64,000 bases of DNA from NCBI RefSeq assembly GCF_041435495.1, contig NZ_CP108644.1, positions 5,627,501-5,691,500 on the forward strand. The letters are read 5' to 3'. The first letter of the stretch is position 1. Each line of letters opens with the position of its first letter. Source of the stretch: Streptomyces sp. NBC_01116. GTDB lineage: Bacteria > Actinomycetota > Actinomycetes > Streptomycetales > Streptomycetaceae. A program made the translations under genes and the position numbers. Positions 8,524-15,218 of this stretch are shown here, one piece after another. The notes under the pieces are model-generated. The model was given only the letters and a program-made list of their open reading frames with translations. It ran no database searches and was not told the origin of the DNA.

Positions 8524-10194
8524 TCAGGCGGACTCGGCGGCCGCGTCCGGCCGTCCGGTGGCCGGACGCAGCCGCCGCCGGACGTCCGTGAACAGCGCGG
8601 TGAGCCCGTCCGCGTCCCGGGCCGCGCCGAACACGTAGCGGTCGGGCCGGACCAGGACGGCTCCGGCCGGAATCGAATCGAGCCAGGCCAGGCAGCGGCC
8701 GTCCGTGTCCAGCACCGTGTCCGGCCCGGGAGCCGTGTCGGTCTCGGCGTCGGCGGGCAGGACGGTCACCATCCGGCCGGACACCAGCCGCAGGGTCTCC
8801 CGCGCGGTGGGGGACAGGGCGTCCGCGACGTTCTCGCGGCACAGCAGTACGAAGCCGGGGCCGAGCACGGAGTCGGCCGGGCCCGGACCGTCCGGGCCGG
8901 TCAGCCGCATCCGGCCGGCCAGCTCACCGGCCGGGGGCCCGCCGTCGGCGAGGAAGCCCTCGGCCAGGTGCTCGCCCAGCGGGCCGGACGGGCGGGCGGG
9001 GCCCGGGGGACGCGCCGGGCCGGACGGGCGGGCCGGGCCCGAGGGGCGGGCGGTCATCGCCCGGTCCCGGTCCGCCGCCGCGGCCGGGTCGGTCACGCAG
9101 ATCAGGCGCCCGAGCCGCACGGACAGGTCGATCGCGTGCTGGACGTGGGCGCGGCGCTCCTGCTCGTAGCTGTCGAGGAGAGCCTCCCCGGCCCTGCCGC
9201 CCAGCACCAGGTCGAGCTTCCAGGCGAGGTTCGCCGCGTCCCGGAAGCCGGAGCACATGCCCTGCCCGGCGAACGGCGGCATCTGATGGGCCGCGTCCCC
9301 GGCCAGCAGCACCCGCCCGCGCCGCCAGTGCTCGGCGTTGCGGGCCCGGAAGGTGTAGGTGGCGTGGCGAGTGAGCGTGACGTTGTCCGGCCTCGCGGAG
9401 AACATCGACAGCAGCCGCCAGGCGTTCTCCTCGGTGCCGAACTCCGCCCGGTCCTCCCCGGGCATCCGCATGAACTCCCAGCGGCGGCGGCCCGGTCCGC
9501 AGGAGACGGCCACCCGGGGCCGGGCGGGATCGGCGATCTGGAGATTGGACGGCGGGAAGTCCTCCGGGCGGTCCGGCACCACATCGCACGCCAGCCAGTC
9601 CAGGGCGAAGCCGGAGTCGGCCCAGCCGACGCCCAGGGAGCGCCGCACGAAGCTGCCCGCACCGTCGCACCCCACCACCCAGGAGGCGGTGAAGGTCCGC
9701 CGCTCACGGCCGTGTTCTTCCTCGGCCACCAGCTCGGCGACGGAATCGGAGCCGGTCAGCTCCACGGCCCGCAGACCCCGGTGCACGCGCAGCGTGGGCA
9801 GTTCCCCGCCGCGGGCCGCGAGCGCGGCCTCCAGCCCCGGCTGGTACACGGAGGTGGAGTCCGGCCGTCCCGTCCCGTCCGAGCCGCCCAGACCGATCCG
9901 CATGAGCTGCCGCCCGGCGGCGTCGCTGACCACGTAGTCCTGCGAGGGCTCGGTGATGTCCCCGATCCGGCCGGCGACGCCGACGGCGTCGAGCGTCCGG
10001 GCGGCCTCGGCGTCGAACGCCACCGCTCGCGGCAGACTGTACGGTTCCGGATACCGCTCGACGACGACGACCCGCCACCCGTACTGGGCCAGCAGGATGG
10101 ACAGCACCTGTCCCACCGGCCCGTAGCCGACGACCAGGACATCGGCCTCCGGAGCGCCGGCGCCCCGACCGCGTGACCCAGATATCCCGTTCAT
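8524..10194 (-). CDS. FAD-dependent aromatic hydroxylase (class A, MhpA/RdmE-like)
   Basis: A 556-aa protein read leftward; the ATG at 10194 has AGGAGA three bases upstream. FAD-binding GYGPVG lies at residues 23-28 and the second FAD motif GDAAHQMPPFAGQGM near 298. The C-terminal thioredoxin-like part is present, as in phenol- and polyketide-hydroxylating members of the family. A linker near 378-398 holds four RPSGPA-like hexapeptide repeats. These enzymes hydroxylate phenolic rings with NAD(P)H and O2. It faces the precursor genes and may modify the aminobenzoate unit or an aromatic residue; its substrate is inferred only. Confidence 0.85.
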   Translation of the reverse strand: MNGISGSRGRGAGAPEADVLVVGYGPVGQVLSILLAQYGWRVVVVERYPEPYSLPRAVAFDAEAARTLDAVGVAGRIGDITEPSQDYVVSDAAGRQLMRIGLGGSDGTGRPDSTSVYQPGLEAALAARGGELPTLRVHRGLRAVELTGSDSVAELVAEEEHGRERRTFTASWVVGCDGAGSFVRRSLGVGWADSGFALDWLACDVVPDRPEDFPPSNLQIADPARPRVAVSCGPGRRRWEFMRMPGEDRAEFGTEENAWRLLSMFSARPDNVTLTRHATYTFRARNAEHWRRGRVLLAGDAAHQMPPFAGQGMCSGFRDAANLAWKLDLVLGGRAGEALLDSYEQERRAHVQHAIDLSVRLGRLICVTDPAAAADRDRAMTARPSGPARPSGPARPPGPARPSGPLGEHLAEGFLADGGPPAGELAGRMRLTGPDGPGPADSVLGPGFVLLCRENVADALSPTARETLRLVSGRMVTVLPADAETDTAPGPDTVLDTDGRCLAWLDSIPAGAVLVRPDRYVFGAARDADGLTALFTDVRRRLRPATGRPDAAAESA

Positions 10195-10436
10195 GCTTCT
10201 CCTGTCCTGAATACCCATGGTGTTCGGGCCGTACGCGGGCAACCGTGATAATCGAGGCCCACCGTACCGATTCATCAAAGCGACATTTGTGCCCCTTCGA
10301 TCGGCTTCCCGACAGAGGCTGGTGACAAATGTCAGCGCCGCTTCGCGAGAGATTGCCAGCGCCGGAAGTGACCGAAATTATCCATGGTGCCACTTCTACC
10401 GAATGGCAGTCTTAATCAAGAAGGGAAATCAAGTCA
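10195..10436. promoter_or_regulatory. Divergent promoter region between monooxygenase and first precursor gene
   Basis: This 242-bp gap is the least GC-rich part of the cluster. It carries the first copy of the inverted repeat TGACAAATGTCA (10323-10334) and, about 40 bp before it, the opposite-facing GACATTTGTG (about 10284). The ribosome site AAGGGAA for the first precursor lies at 10421-10427. The region probably holds divergent promoters for the hydroxylase and the precursor array. I see no clear -35/-10 pair. Confidence 0.5.
10323..10334. repeat. Inverted repeat, copy 1, upstream of precursor 1
   Basis: TGACAAATGTCA has 5-bp arms around AA. It ends 102 bp before the first precursor start and is followed by AGCGCCG, as in the other copies. 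It is probably a regulator site or part of a shared promoter. Confidence 0.55.
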
Positions 10437-10601
10437 ATGAGCATGGCCATTGAGGCGATGAACGCGGACGCCCTGTTCGACTCCTTCGACATCGAGGAGC
10501 TGGACACCGTGGAGGTCGCCGACGGCGTCGCGCTGCCCGAGATGGGCGCCTCGACCGGCAACACCATGTGCTGCTCCTCGTCGTCGTCCTCCTGCTGCTG
10601 A
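10437..10601 (+). CDS. Thiopeptide-like precursor peptide 1
   Basis: A 54-aa peptide with AAGGGAA nine bases before the ATG. The leader has FDSFDIEELDTVEVADGVALPEM in outline and ends in GA, as in thiopeptide leaders. The predicted core is STGNTMCCSSSSSSCC, starting with Ser39. Ser1 after Gly-Ala is where thiopeptides place the first dehydroalanine for pyridine formation, and the Cys and Ser residues are substrates for azole or dehydroalanine formation. It is paralogous to the peptides at 10811 and 11366. Cleavage after GA is inferred from known thiopeptide leaders. Confidence 0.9.
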   Translation: MSMAIEAMNADALFDSFDIEELDTVEVADGVALPEMGASTGNTMCCSSSSSSCC

Positions 10602-10614
10602 GCTAGGGACACCA

Positions 10615-10651
10615 GCCGTCCGTGCGGCGGGTCTCCCGAGGCGCGGGCGGC
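10615..10651 (+). terminator. Hairpin after precursor 1
   Basis: GCCGTCCGTGC and GCGCGGGCGGC can pair with two G-U wobbles around a 14-15 base loop, starting 13 bp after the stop. There is no T-run. It may be a terminator or an attenuator limiting read-through to the next precursor unit. Confidence 0.5.
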
Positions 10652-10700
10652 GTCACCGAGGTGAGCGATGCTCGACAGGCGGTTGTCCGGCCGGAATTGA

Positions 10701-10712
10701 TGACAAATATCA
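10701..10712. repeat. Inverted repeat, copy 2, upstream of precursor 2
   Basis: TGACAAATATCA has one mismatch to copy 1 and ends 98 bp before the second precursor start. Downstream sequence (ATTGCGTGCCGGG, TATGCACCG) is shared with copy 3. Confidence 0.55.
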
Positions 10713-10810
10713 GCGCCGTGCCAAGGGCAATTGCGTGCCGGGTTCCGGATGGAAATCGTATGCACCGTCGGTCTCGTGGCCGGCGGGCCAGAGCTTGGAG
10801 GTACACCAAG

Positions 10811-10975
10811 ATGAGCAAGATCCTGGAGTCCGTGGACGCGGACGCGATGTTCGACTCCTTCGACATCGAGGAGCTCGGCACCATGGAGCTCGCGGACGGC
10901 GTCGCCCTCCCCGAGATGGGCGCCTCGAAGGGCGACTTCACCTGCTGCTCCTCGTCCTCTTCCTCCTGCTGCTGA
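10811..10975 (+). CDS. Thiopeptide-like precursor peptide 2
   Basis: A 54-aa paralogue of precursor 1 with TTGGAGGT eight bases before the ATG. The leader differs at few positions (for example DAMFDSFDIEELGTMELADG). The predicted core is SKGDFTCCSSSSSSCC: the last ten residues are identical to precursor 1 while residues 2-6 are replaced. This pattern suggests that the variable loop is under diversification while the azole/dehydroalanine block is fixed. An upstream in-frame extension lacks a ribosome site and is not used here. Confidence 0.9.
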   Translation: MSKILESVDADAMFDSFDIEELGTMELADGVALPEMGASKGDFTCCSSSSSSCC

Positions 10976-10988
10976 GGTAGGGACACCA

Positions 10989-11025
10989 GCTGTCTGCGCG
11001 ACGGGTCTCCCGACGCGCAGGCAGC
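10989..11025 (+). terminator. Hairpin after precursor 2
   Basis: GCTGTCTGCGCG and CGCGCAGGCAGC form a 12-bp stem with one wobble around ACGGGTCTCCCGA, 13 bp after the stop. It is homologous in place and sequence to the hairpin after precursor 1. Confidence 0.55.
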
Positions 11026-11070
11026 ACCACCGAGGAGTATCGGCAGCGGAAATCGTTTCCGGCGGGACCT

Positions 11071-11086
11071 GCTGACAAATGTCAGC
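11071..11086. repeat. Inverted repeat, copy 3 (orphan)
   Basis: GCTGACAAATGTCAGC has perfect 7-bp arms around AA and is the most symmetrical copy. No precursor gene follows at the usual 100-bp distance. Confidence 0.55.
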
Positions 11087-11240
11087 GCCCGGCCAGGAGT
11101 TATTGCGTGCCGGGTGCCGACGGGAAAGCGTATGCACCGCCGGTGTCGTGAACTGTGCCGCTCATTCCCCTTCTCCTCCTGCCGCCGGTCGGGCGGCAGA
11201 CAGCACCACCCGTTCGACGAACATGCGGCAGGCGGCTGTC
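11087..11240 (+). pseudogene. Precursor unit lacking its gene (remnant)
   Basis: After copy 3 of the inverted repeat the sequence follows the precursor-unit pattern (ATTGCGTGCCGGG, GCGTATGCACCGCCGGTGTCGTG) and then breaks off. Where a coding region should start there is instead CTCATTCCCCTTCTCCTCCTGCCGCC, reminiscent of the 3' Ser/Cys codons of the other precursors. An 8-bp-arm hairpin (11179-11199) and the start of another unit (GGCGGCTGTCCGGCGGGAAT) follow. The simplest reading is a fourth unit whose precursor was deleted. No open frame of precursor type remains. Confidence 0.4.
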
Positions 11241-11251
11241 CGGCGGGAATC

Positions 11252-11266
11252 GCTGACCACGTCAGC
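11252..11266. repeat. Inverted repeat, copy 4, upstream of precursor 3
   Basis: GCTGACCACGTCAGC keeps perfect 6-bp outer arms although the AAAT centre is lost. It ends 99 bp before the third precursor start. Compensated arms with a changed centre suggest selection on the dyad. Confidence 0.5.
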
Positions 11267-11365
11267 GCCGGGTCCGCGGGGCGATCGTGTGCCGGGTACC
11301 GGTTGGAAAACACACGCACCGCCGGTCTCCTGGCCGGCGGGCCGAGAGCTTGGGGGTACACCAAG

Positions 11366-11536
11366 ATGAGATCGACCCTGGAGACCATGGACGCGGACGC
11401 GATGTTCGACTCCTTCGACATCGAGGAGCTGAACACGATGGAGATCGCGGACGGCGTCGCGCTGCCGGAAATGGCCGCGTCGAGCCTGCCCGTCACCTGC
11501 TGTTCCTCCTCCTCGTCCTCCTGCTGCTGCTGCTGA
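11366..11536 (+). CDS. Thiopeptide-like precursor peptide 3
   Basis: A 56-aa paralogue with GGGGG about nine bases before the ATG; the 5' region GGTACACCAAG is identical to that of precursor 2. The leader ends VALPEMAA and the predicted core is SSLPVTCCSSSSSSCCCC, two Cys longer than its paralogues. The CCCC end recalls the polythiazole tail of cyclothiazomycin. Residues 2-6 (SLPVT) again differ from the other copies. It is the last precursor before the ligase gene. Confidence 0.9.
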   Translation: MRSTLETMDADAMFDSFDIEELNTMEIADGVALPEMAASSLPVTCCSSSSSSCCCC

Positions 11537-11548
11537 ACCCGCGGCGCA

Positions 11549-11593
11549 GTGCCGTCTGCGCGGCGGGTGCACCGCCCACCGCGCAGACGGCAC
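11549..11593 (+). terminator. Strong hairpin after precursor 3
   Basis: GTGCCGTCTGCGCGG and CCGCGCAGACGGCAC are perfect 15-bp arms around a 15-base loop, starting 12 bp after the stop. It probably ends the precursor transcript or attenuates it before the ligase gene. Confidence 0.7.
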
Positions 11594-11645
11594 CACCGGG
11601 TGGTCCGCCCAGCGGAGGGCGGGCCCGGCGCCCGGCCCCGAACGG

Positions 11646-13298
11646 ATGGTCGTGACATTCCCGATTGATGTGCCCGACTCCTGGGCCGGACATGAGCACT
11701 ACACACGGCGCGTGCTGTGGCGGCTGGCCCGTCAACCCGCCCTGCCCACCCTGTACTTCCGGGGCCGGTGGCTGGACGGCGCGGCGCTGGCCGACGCGGT
11801 ACGCGCGACGGTGGCGGGCCTGAGGCAGGCCGGGCTGGCCCCGGGCGGCACGGTGGCGGTCCTCACCGAACCCAACCATCCCGCGATGCTGATCGGCCGC
11901 TACGCCGCTCACCTCCTGGGTGCGGGGGTCGTCCAGGTGCGCTCGGCCAACCCCCGCTCCGACGCGTTCCCGCTGCCCGCCGCCACCCAGGCGCGGATCC
12001 TCGCCGCCACCGGCACGTCCGTGATCCTCGTCGACGCCCCCCATCTGGAGCGCGCCCGCGCCCTGCTGTCGCCGACCGGGGGCGGCCCCCGCCTGCTGGG
12101 ATACGGAATCGGTGCCGCCGACTGCCCCGACGCACTGTCCTTCCGGGAGCAGCCGCTGGGAGAACTCCCCGCCCATTCCCCCGACCGCCGCGCCGTGGTG
12201 GCCTTCACCAGCGGCAGCGGCGGTGCGCCGAAGAGCATCCATCAGACCTTCGGGGTCTGGGACAGCACCGTCCGGTCCGCGGCGGGCGGCGAGCCGGACG
12301 AGCGGCGGGTGTTCCTCGCCGTGACGCCCCTCAGCCACACCATCGGCGCCATGGCGGACTCGGTGCTGGCCGCCGGCGGCCAGGTCCTCCTGCACCAGGA
12401 CTTCGACGCTCCGAAGGTGCTGCGGGCCTTCGCGGACCACGGTGTCACCGACACCTATCTGGCCGTCCCGCACCTGTACCGGCTCACGGAACTGCTGGCC
12501 GACACGCCGGGCCGTGAGCAGGGCTCCGTCCCGGCGCCCGTCGGGGACGCCCTGTGGTCGCTGCGCCGGGTGGTCTACAGCGGCACCCCCGCCGCACCGC
12601 ACCGGATCGCCGAGGCGCTGCGGGTGTTCGGCCCGGTGCTCGTCCAGCTGTACGGCACCACCGAGGCCGGGGGCATCAGCAATCTGAGCCCGTTCGACCA
12701 CCTGGAACCCGAACTCCTGGGCAGTGTGGGGCGGCCGCTGCCCTGGGTGGAGGTGGAGATGCGCGAGCCCGGCACCGGTCGCCCGGTGCCGCGCGGGGAG
12801 GACGGGGAGATCTGGGTACGCGCCTCCACGGTCATGGACGGCTACCCGGACGACCCCGGGCTGACCGCCCGCGTCCTGCGGGACGGCTGGCTGGACACCG
12901 GAGACCTCGGCCACCTGGACCGGTACGGCTATCTGCGGCTGACCGGCCGCAGCGGACAGGTCATCAAGTCCGGTGGCCTGAAGATCTATCCCGCCGCGGT
13001 GGAGGGGGCGCTGCTGTCCCACCCGGCGGTACGGCACGCGGCCGTCCACGGCGTACGGGACCAGGACCGGACCGAGTACGTCCACGCGGCCGTCGTGCTC
13101 AGGGCGGGCCGGACCTCCTCCGCGGAGGAACTGCGCACCCACGTCGGCGAGCGGCTCTCCACCCTGCACGCCCCCGCCGAGATCACGTTCTGGGACTCCA
13201 TGCCGCTCAACGAGCGCGGCAAGCCCGACCTGGCCTGTCTGCGCTCCGGTAACGGCCGGCAGGCGCACGACGGTGCACCGCCGAAGGGAACTCCATGA
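11646..13298 (+). CDS. Adenylate-forming (ANL) acid ligase, benzoate/acyl-CoA synthetase-like
   Basis: A 550-aa protein. Motifs run in family order: FTSGSGGAPKS (about 186-196), YGTTEAGG (about 336), GWLDTGDLG (about 415), LTGRSGQVIKSGG (about 436) and the C-terminal catalytic Lys in NERGKPDL (about 526). ANL enzymes adenylate a carboxylic acid and pass it to CoA, a carrier thiol or another nucleophile. The next three genes make and modify an aminobenzoate, which is the likely acid. No ribosome site is obvious, so the start is uncertain. Its stop overlaps the following aldolase (ATGA). The role resembles NosI of nosiheptide by analogy only. Confidence 0.82.
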   Translation: MVVTFPIDVPDSWAGHEHYTRRVLWRLARQPALPTLYFRGRWLDGAALADAVRATVAGLRQAGLAPGGTVAVLTEPNHPAMLIGRYAAHLLGAGVVQVRSANPRSDAFPLPAATQARILAATGTSVILVDAPHLERARALLSPTGGGPRLLGYGIGAADCPDALSFREQPLGELPAHSPDRRAVVAFTSGSGGAPKSIHQTFGVWDSTVRSAAGGEPDERRVFLAVTPLSHTIGAMADSVLAAGGQVLLHQDFDAPKVLRAFADHGVTDTYLAVPHLYRLTELLADTPGREQGSVPAPVGDALWSLRRVVYSGTPAAPHRIAEALRVFGPVLVQLYGTTEAGGISNLSPFDHLEPELLGSVGRPLPWVEVEMREPGTGRPVPRGEDGEIWVRASTVMDGYPDDPGLTARVLRDGWLDTGDLGHLDRYGYLRLTGRSGQVIKSGGLKIYPAAVEGALLSHPAVRHAAVHGVRDQDRTEYVHAAVVLRAGRTSSAEELRTHVGERLSTLHAPAEITFWDSMPLNERGKPDLACLRSGNGRQAHDGAPPKGTP

Positions 13299-14137
13299 CC
13301 ACACACCAGCACTTCGGCCGCGCTGTGCGGCTGCGCCGGCTGTTCCACCACGACCCCCAGCGGCTGATGATCGTCCCGCTCGACCACTCGCTCAGCGACG
13401 GCCCGGTGGTGCCGCGCGGCAGCAGCATCGACCGGCTCACCGGGCAGCTCGCCGGCGCCGGGGTGGACGCGATCGTGGTGCACAAGGGCAGTGTCCGCCA
13501 CATCGACCACTCCCGGCTGGCCTCGATGTCCCTGATCCTGCATCTGAACGCCAGTACCGCGCACGCGCCGGACCCGGACGCCAAGCACCTGGTCACCGGG
13601 GTGGAGGCGGCGCTGCGGCTGGGCGCGGACGCGGTGAGCGTGCACATCAACATGGGGTCGCGGGAAGAGGCGCGGCAACTGGCCGACCTCGGGGCGGTGG
13701 CCGACCGGTGCGACCGCTGGAACCTTCCGCTGCTGGCGATGATGTACCCGCGGGGCCCGAAGATCACCGACCCCGCAGACCCCGAACTGGTCGCCCACGC
13801 CGTCACCCTCGCGGCCGACCTCGGCGCCGACCTGGTGAAGGCCCCCTGCCTGCGCACGCGGGCGGAGATGCGGGACCTCACCGCCGCCTGCCCGATCCCG
13901 CTGATCTGCGCGGGCGGCCCGCAGCGCGACACGGAGGACGAGGTGCTGGCCTTCGCCCGTGAGGCGGTGGCGGGCGGCGCGGCCGGCGTCGCGATGGGCA
14001 GAAACATCTTCCAGTCCCCCGACCCCGGGGCGATGGCCGCCCGGGTGGCTGGAGTCGTCCACCACCGCCCCGGGAGCACGCTCGGTCACATCGAGGAAGG
14101 GCACGGCAGTGAGCTCAGAGAAACTGTGCTGGCTTGA
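13295..14137 (+). CDS. GriI-like DhnA-family aldolase (3-amino-4-hydroxybenzoate pathway, step 1)
   Basis: A 280-aa class I aldolase of the DhnA/ADH-synthase family. LDHS (about 29-32), MMYPRGP (about 150) and LVKAPC (about 181-186, Schiff-base Lys) are visible. Homologue GriI of grixazone biosynthesis joins aspartate semialdehyde to dihydroxyacetone phosphate. The gene overlaps the ligase by ATGA and the following aminoDHQ-synthase-like gene by 29 bp, so the two steps are translationally coupled. In Streptomyces this pair is a marker for 3,4-AHBA (mC7N) units rather than archaeal-type aromatic amino acid synthesis. Confidence 0.85.
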   Translation: MTTHQHFGRAVRLRRLFHHDPQRLMIVPLDHSLSDGPVVPRGSSIDRLTGQLAGAGVDAIVVHKGSVRHIDHSRLASMSLILHLNASTAHAPDPDAKHLVTGVEAALRLGADAVSVHINMGSREEARQLADLGAVADRCDRWNLPLLAMMYPRGPKITDPADPELVAHAVTLAADLGADLVKAPCLRTRAEMRDLTAACPIPLICAGGPQRDTEDEVLAFAREAVAGGAAGVAMGRNIFQSPDPGAMAARVAGVVHHRPGSTLGHIEEGHGSELRETVLA

Positions 14138-15218
14138 CATCCGTTCGGCAGGCAAGGCCCGGCAGGCCATCGTGGAGGAGGCGCTGCACCAGCGGATCGA
14201 CGGCATAGTCGCCGCCGACCCGGCCGATCTGGAGGGGCTGCCGCCGACCGTCACCAAGGTGCTGATGCCTCCGCCGGGCAAGCGGCCCGCGAGCTACGGC
14301 TCCGCCGGGGTCGTCATACTCGCCGGGGACGCCTCCGCCCGCGCGGAGGCCGCCGGGGCCGCCCCCGACGTGGAGTTCGGGCGGCTGGTGGAGATCACCG
14401 ACGCCGAGAGCCTGGACGCGGCCATCGAGGCGGCCCGCACCGAACGCTGGAGCGTGCTGGAGTTCCGGGACCCGACCAAGATCCCGCTGGAGATCGTGAT
14501 CGCGGCCGCCGCCGACGCCGACGGCGCCATCATCACCATGGCGAAGAACACCGAGGAGGCCGCCGTCGTCTTCGGCTGTCTCCAGCTCGGCTCCGACGGC
14601 GTGCTGATGCCCGGCCGGAGCGTGGGCGACGCCACCGCGCTCAAGGCGACCGCGGCCGGCGGCACCGGCGAGCTGCTCCTCGTGGAGCTGGAGGTCACCG
14701 CCGTGGCCCACATCGGCATGGGCGAGCGTGCCTGCGTGGACACCTGCTCCTATCTGGGCAAGGACGAGGGCATCCTGGTCGGCTCGCACTCCAAGGGCAT
14801 GATCCTGTGCGTCAGCGAGACCCACCCCCTGCCGTACATGCCCACCCGCCCCTTCCGGGTCAACGCGGGCGCCATCCACTCGTACACCCTCGCCGACGAG
14901 GGGCGCACCCGCTACCTCAGCGAACTGAGGGCCGGGAGCAAGGTGATGGTGGTGGACACCAAGGGCCGGACCCGGACGGTCGCGGTGGGACGGGTCAAGA
15001 TCGAGACCCGTCCGCTCATCTCCATCGACGCGGTGGCCGCGGGCGGCCAGGAGGTCAATCTGATCCTCCAGGACGACTGGCACGTCCGGGTGCTGGGACC
15101 GGGGGACGCCGTGCTGAACAGCACCGAACTCCGCCCCGGGGACCGGGTGCTGGGGCATCTGCCGACCGCCGACCGCCATGTGGGCTATCCGATCGACGAG
15201 TTCTGCCATGAGCAGTAG
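14109..15218 (+). CDS. GriH-like (3-dehydroquinate synthase II family) 3-amino-4-hydroxybenzoate synthase
   Basis: A 369-aa protein from a GTG with GAGGAAGG eight bases upstream. It is full length for the DHQ-synthase II family, with KLCWLDIR at the start, VLEFRDPTKIPLEIVIA, ELEVTAVAHIGMGERACVDTC and GSHSKGMILCVSETHPL. GriH converts the GriI product to 3-amino-4-hydroxybenzoate; the archaeal members make dehydroquinate. The pairing with the GriI-like gene favours the aminobenzoate reaction. Its stop overlaps the hydroxylase start by 11 bp. Confidence 0.85.
   Translation: MSSEKLCWLDIRSAGKARQAIVEEALHQRIDGIVAADPADLEGLPPTVTKVLMPPPGKRPASYGSAGVVILAGDASARAEAAGAAPDVEFGRLVEITDAESLDAAIEAARTERWSVLEFRDPTKIPLEIVIAAAADADGAIITMAKNTEEAAVVFGCLQLGSDGVLMPGRSVGDATALKATAAGGTGELLLVELEVTAVAHIGMGERACVDTCSYLGKDEGILVGSHSKGMILCVSETHPLPYMPTRPFRVNAGAIHSYTLADEGRTRYLSELRAGSKVMVVDTKGRTRTVAVGRVKIETRPLISIDAVAAGGQEVNLILQDDWHVRVLGPGDAVLNSTELRPGDRVLGHLPTADRHVGYPIDEFCHEQ

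Noticed and set aside
10437..11536. Precursors as lanthipeptide or simple metal-binding Cys-rich peptides
   Set aside because: No LanC-type cyclase is seen, while YcaO, ocin-ThiF and azoline dehydrogenase genes are adjacent and the leader (ELxxxEVADGVALPEMGAS) is of thiopeptide type.
14109..15218. The DHQ-synthase II homologue acting in shikimate synthesis
   Set aside because: Actinomycetes use the classical AroB route; the overlap with a GriI-like aldolase and a hydroxylase inside a biosynthetic cluster favours 3-amino-4-hydroxybenzoate formation.
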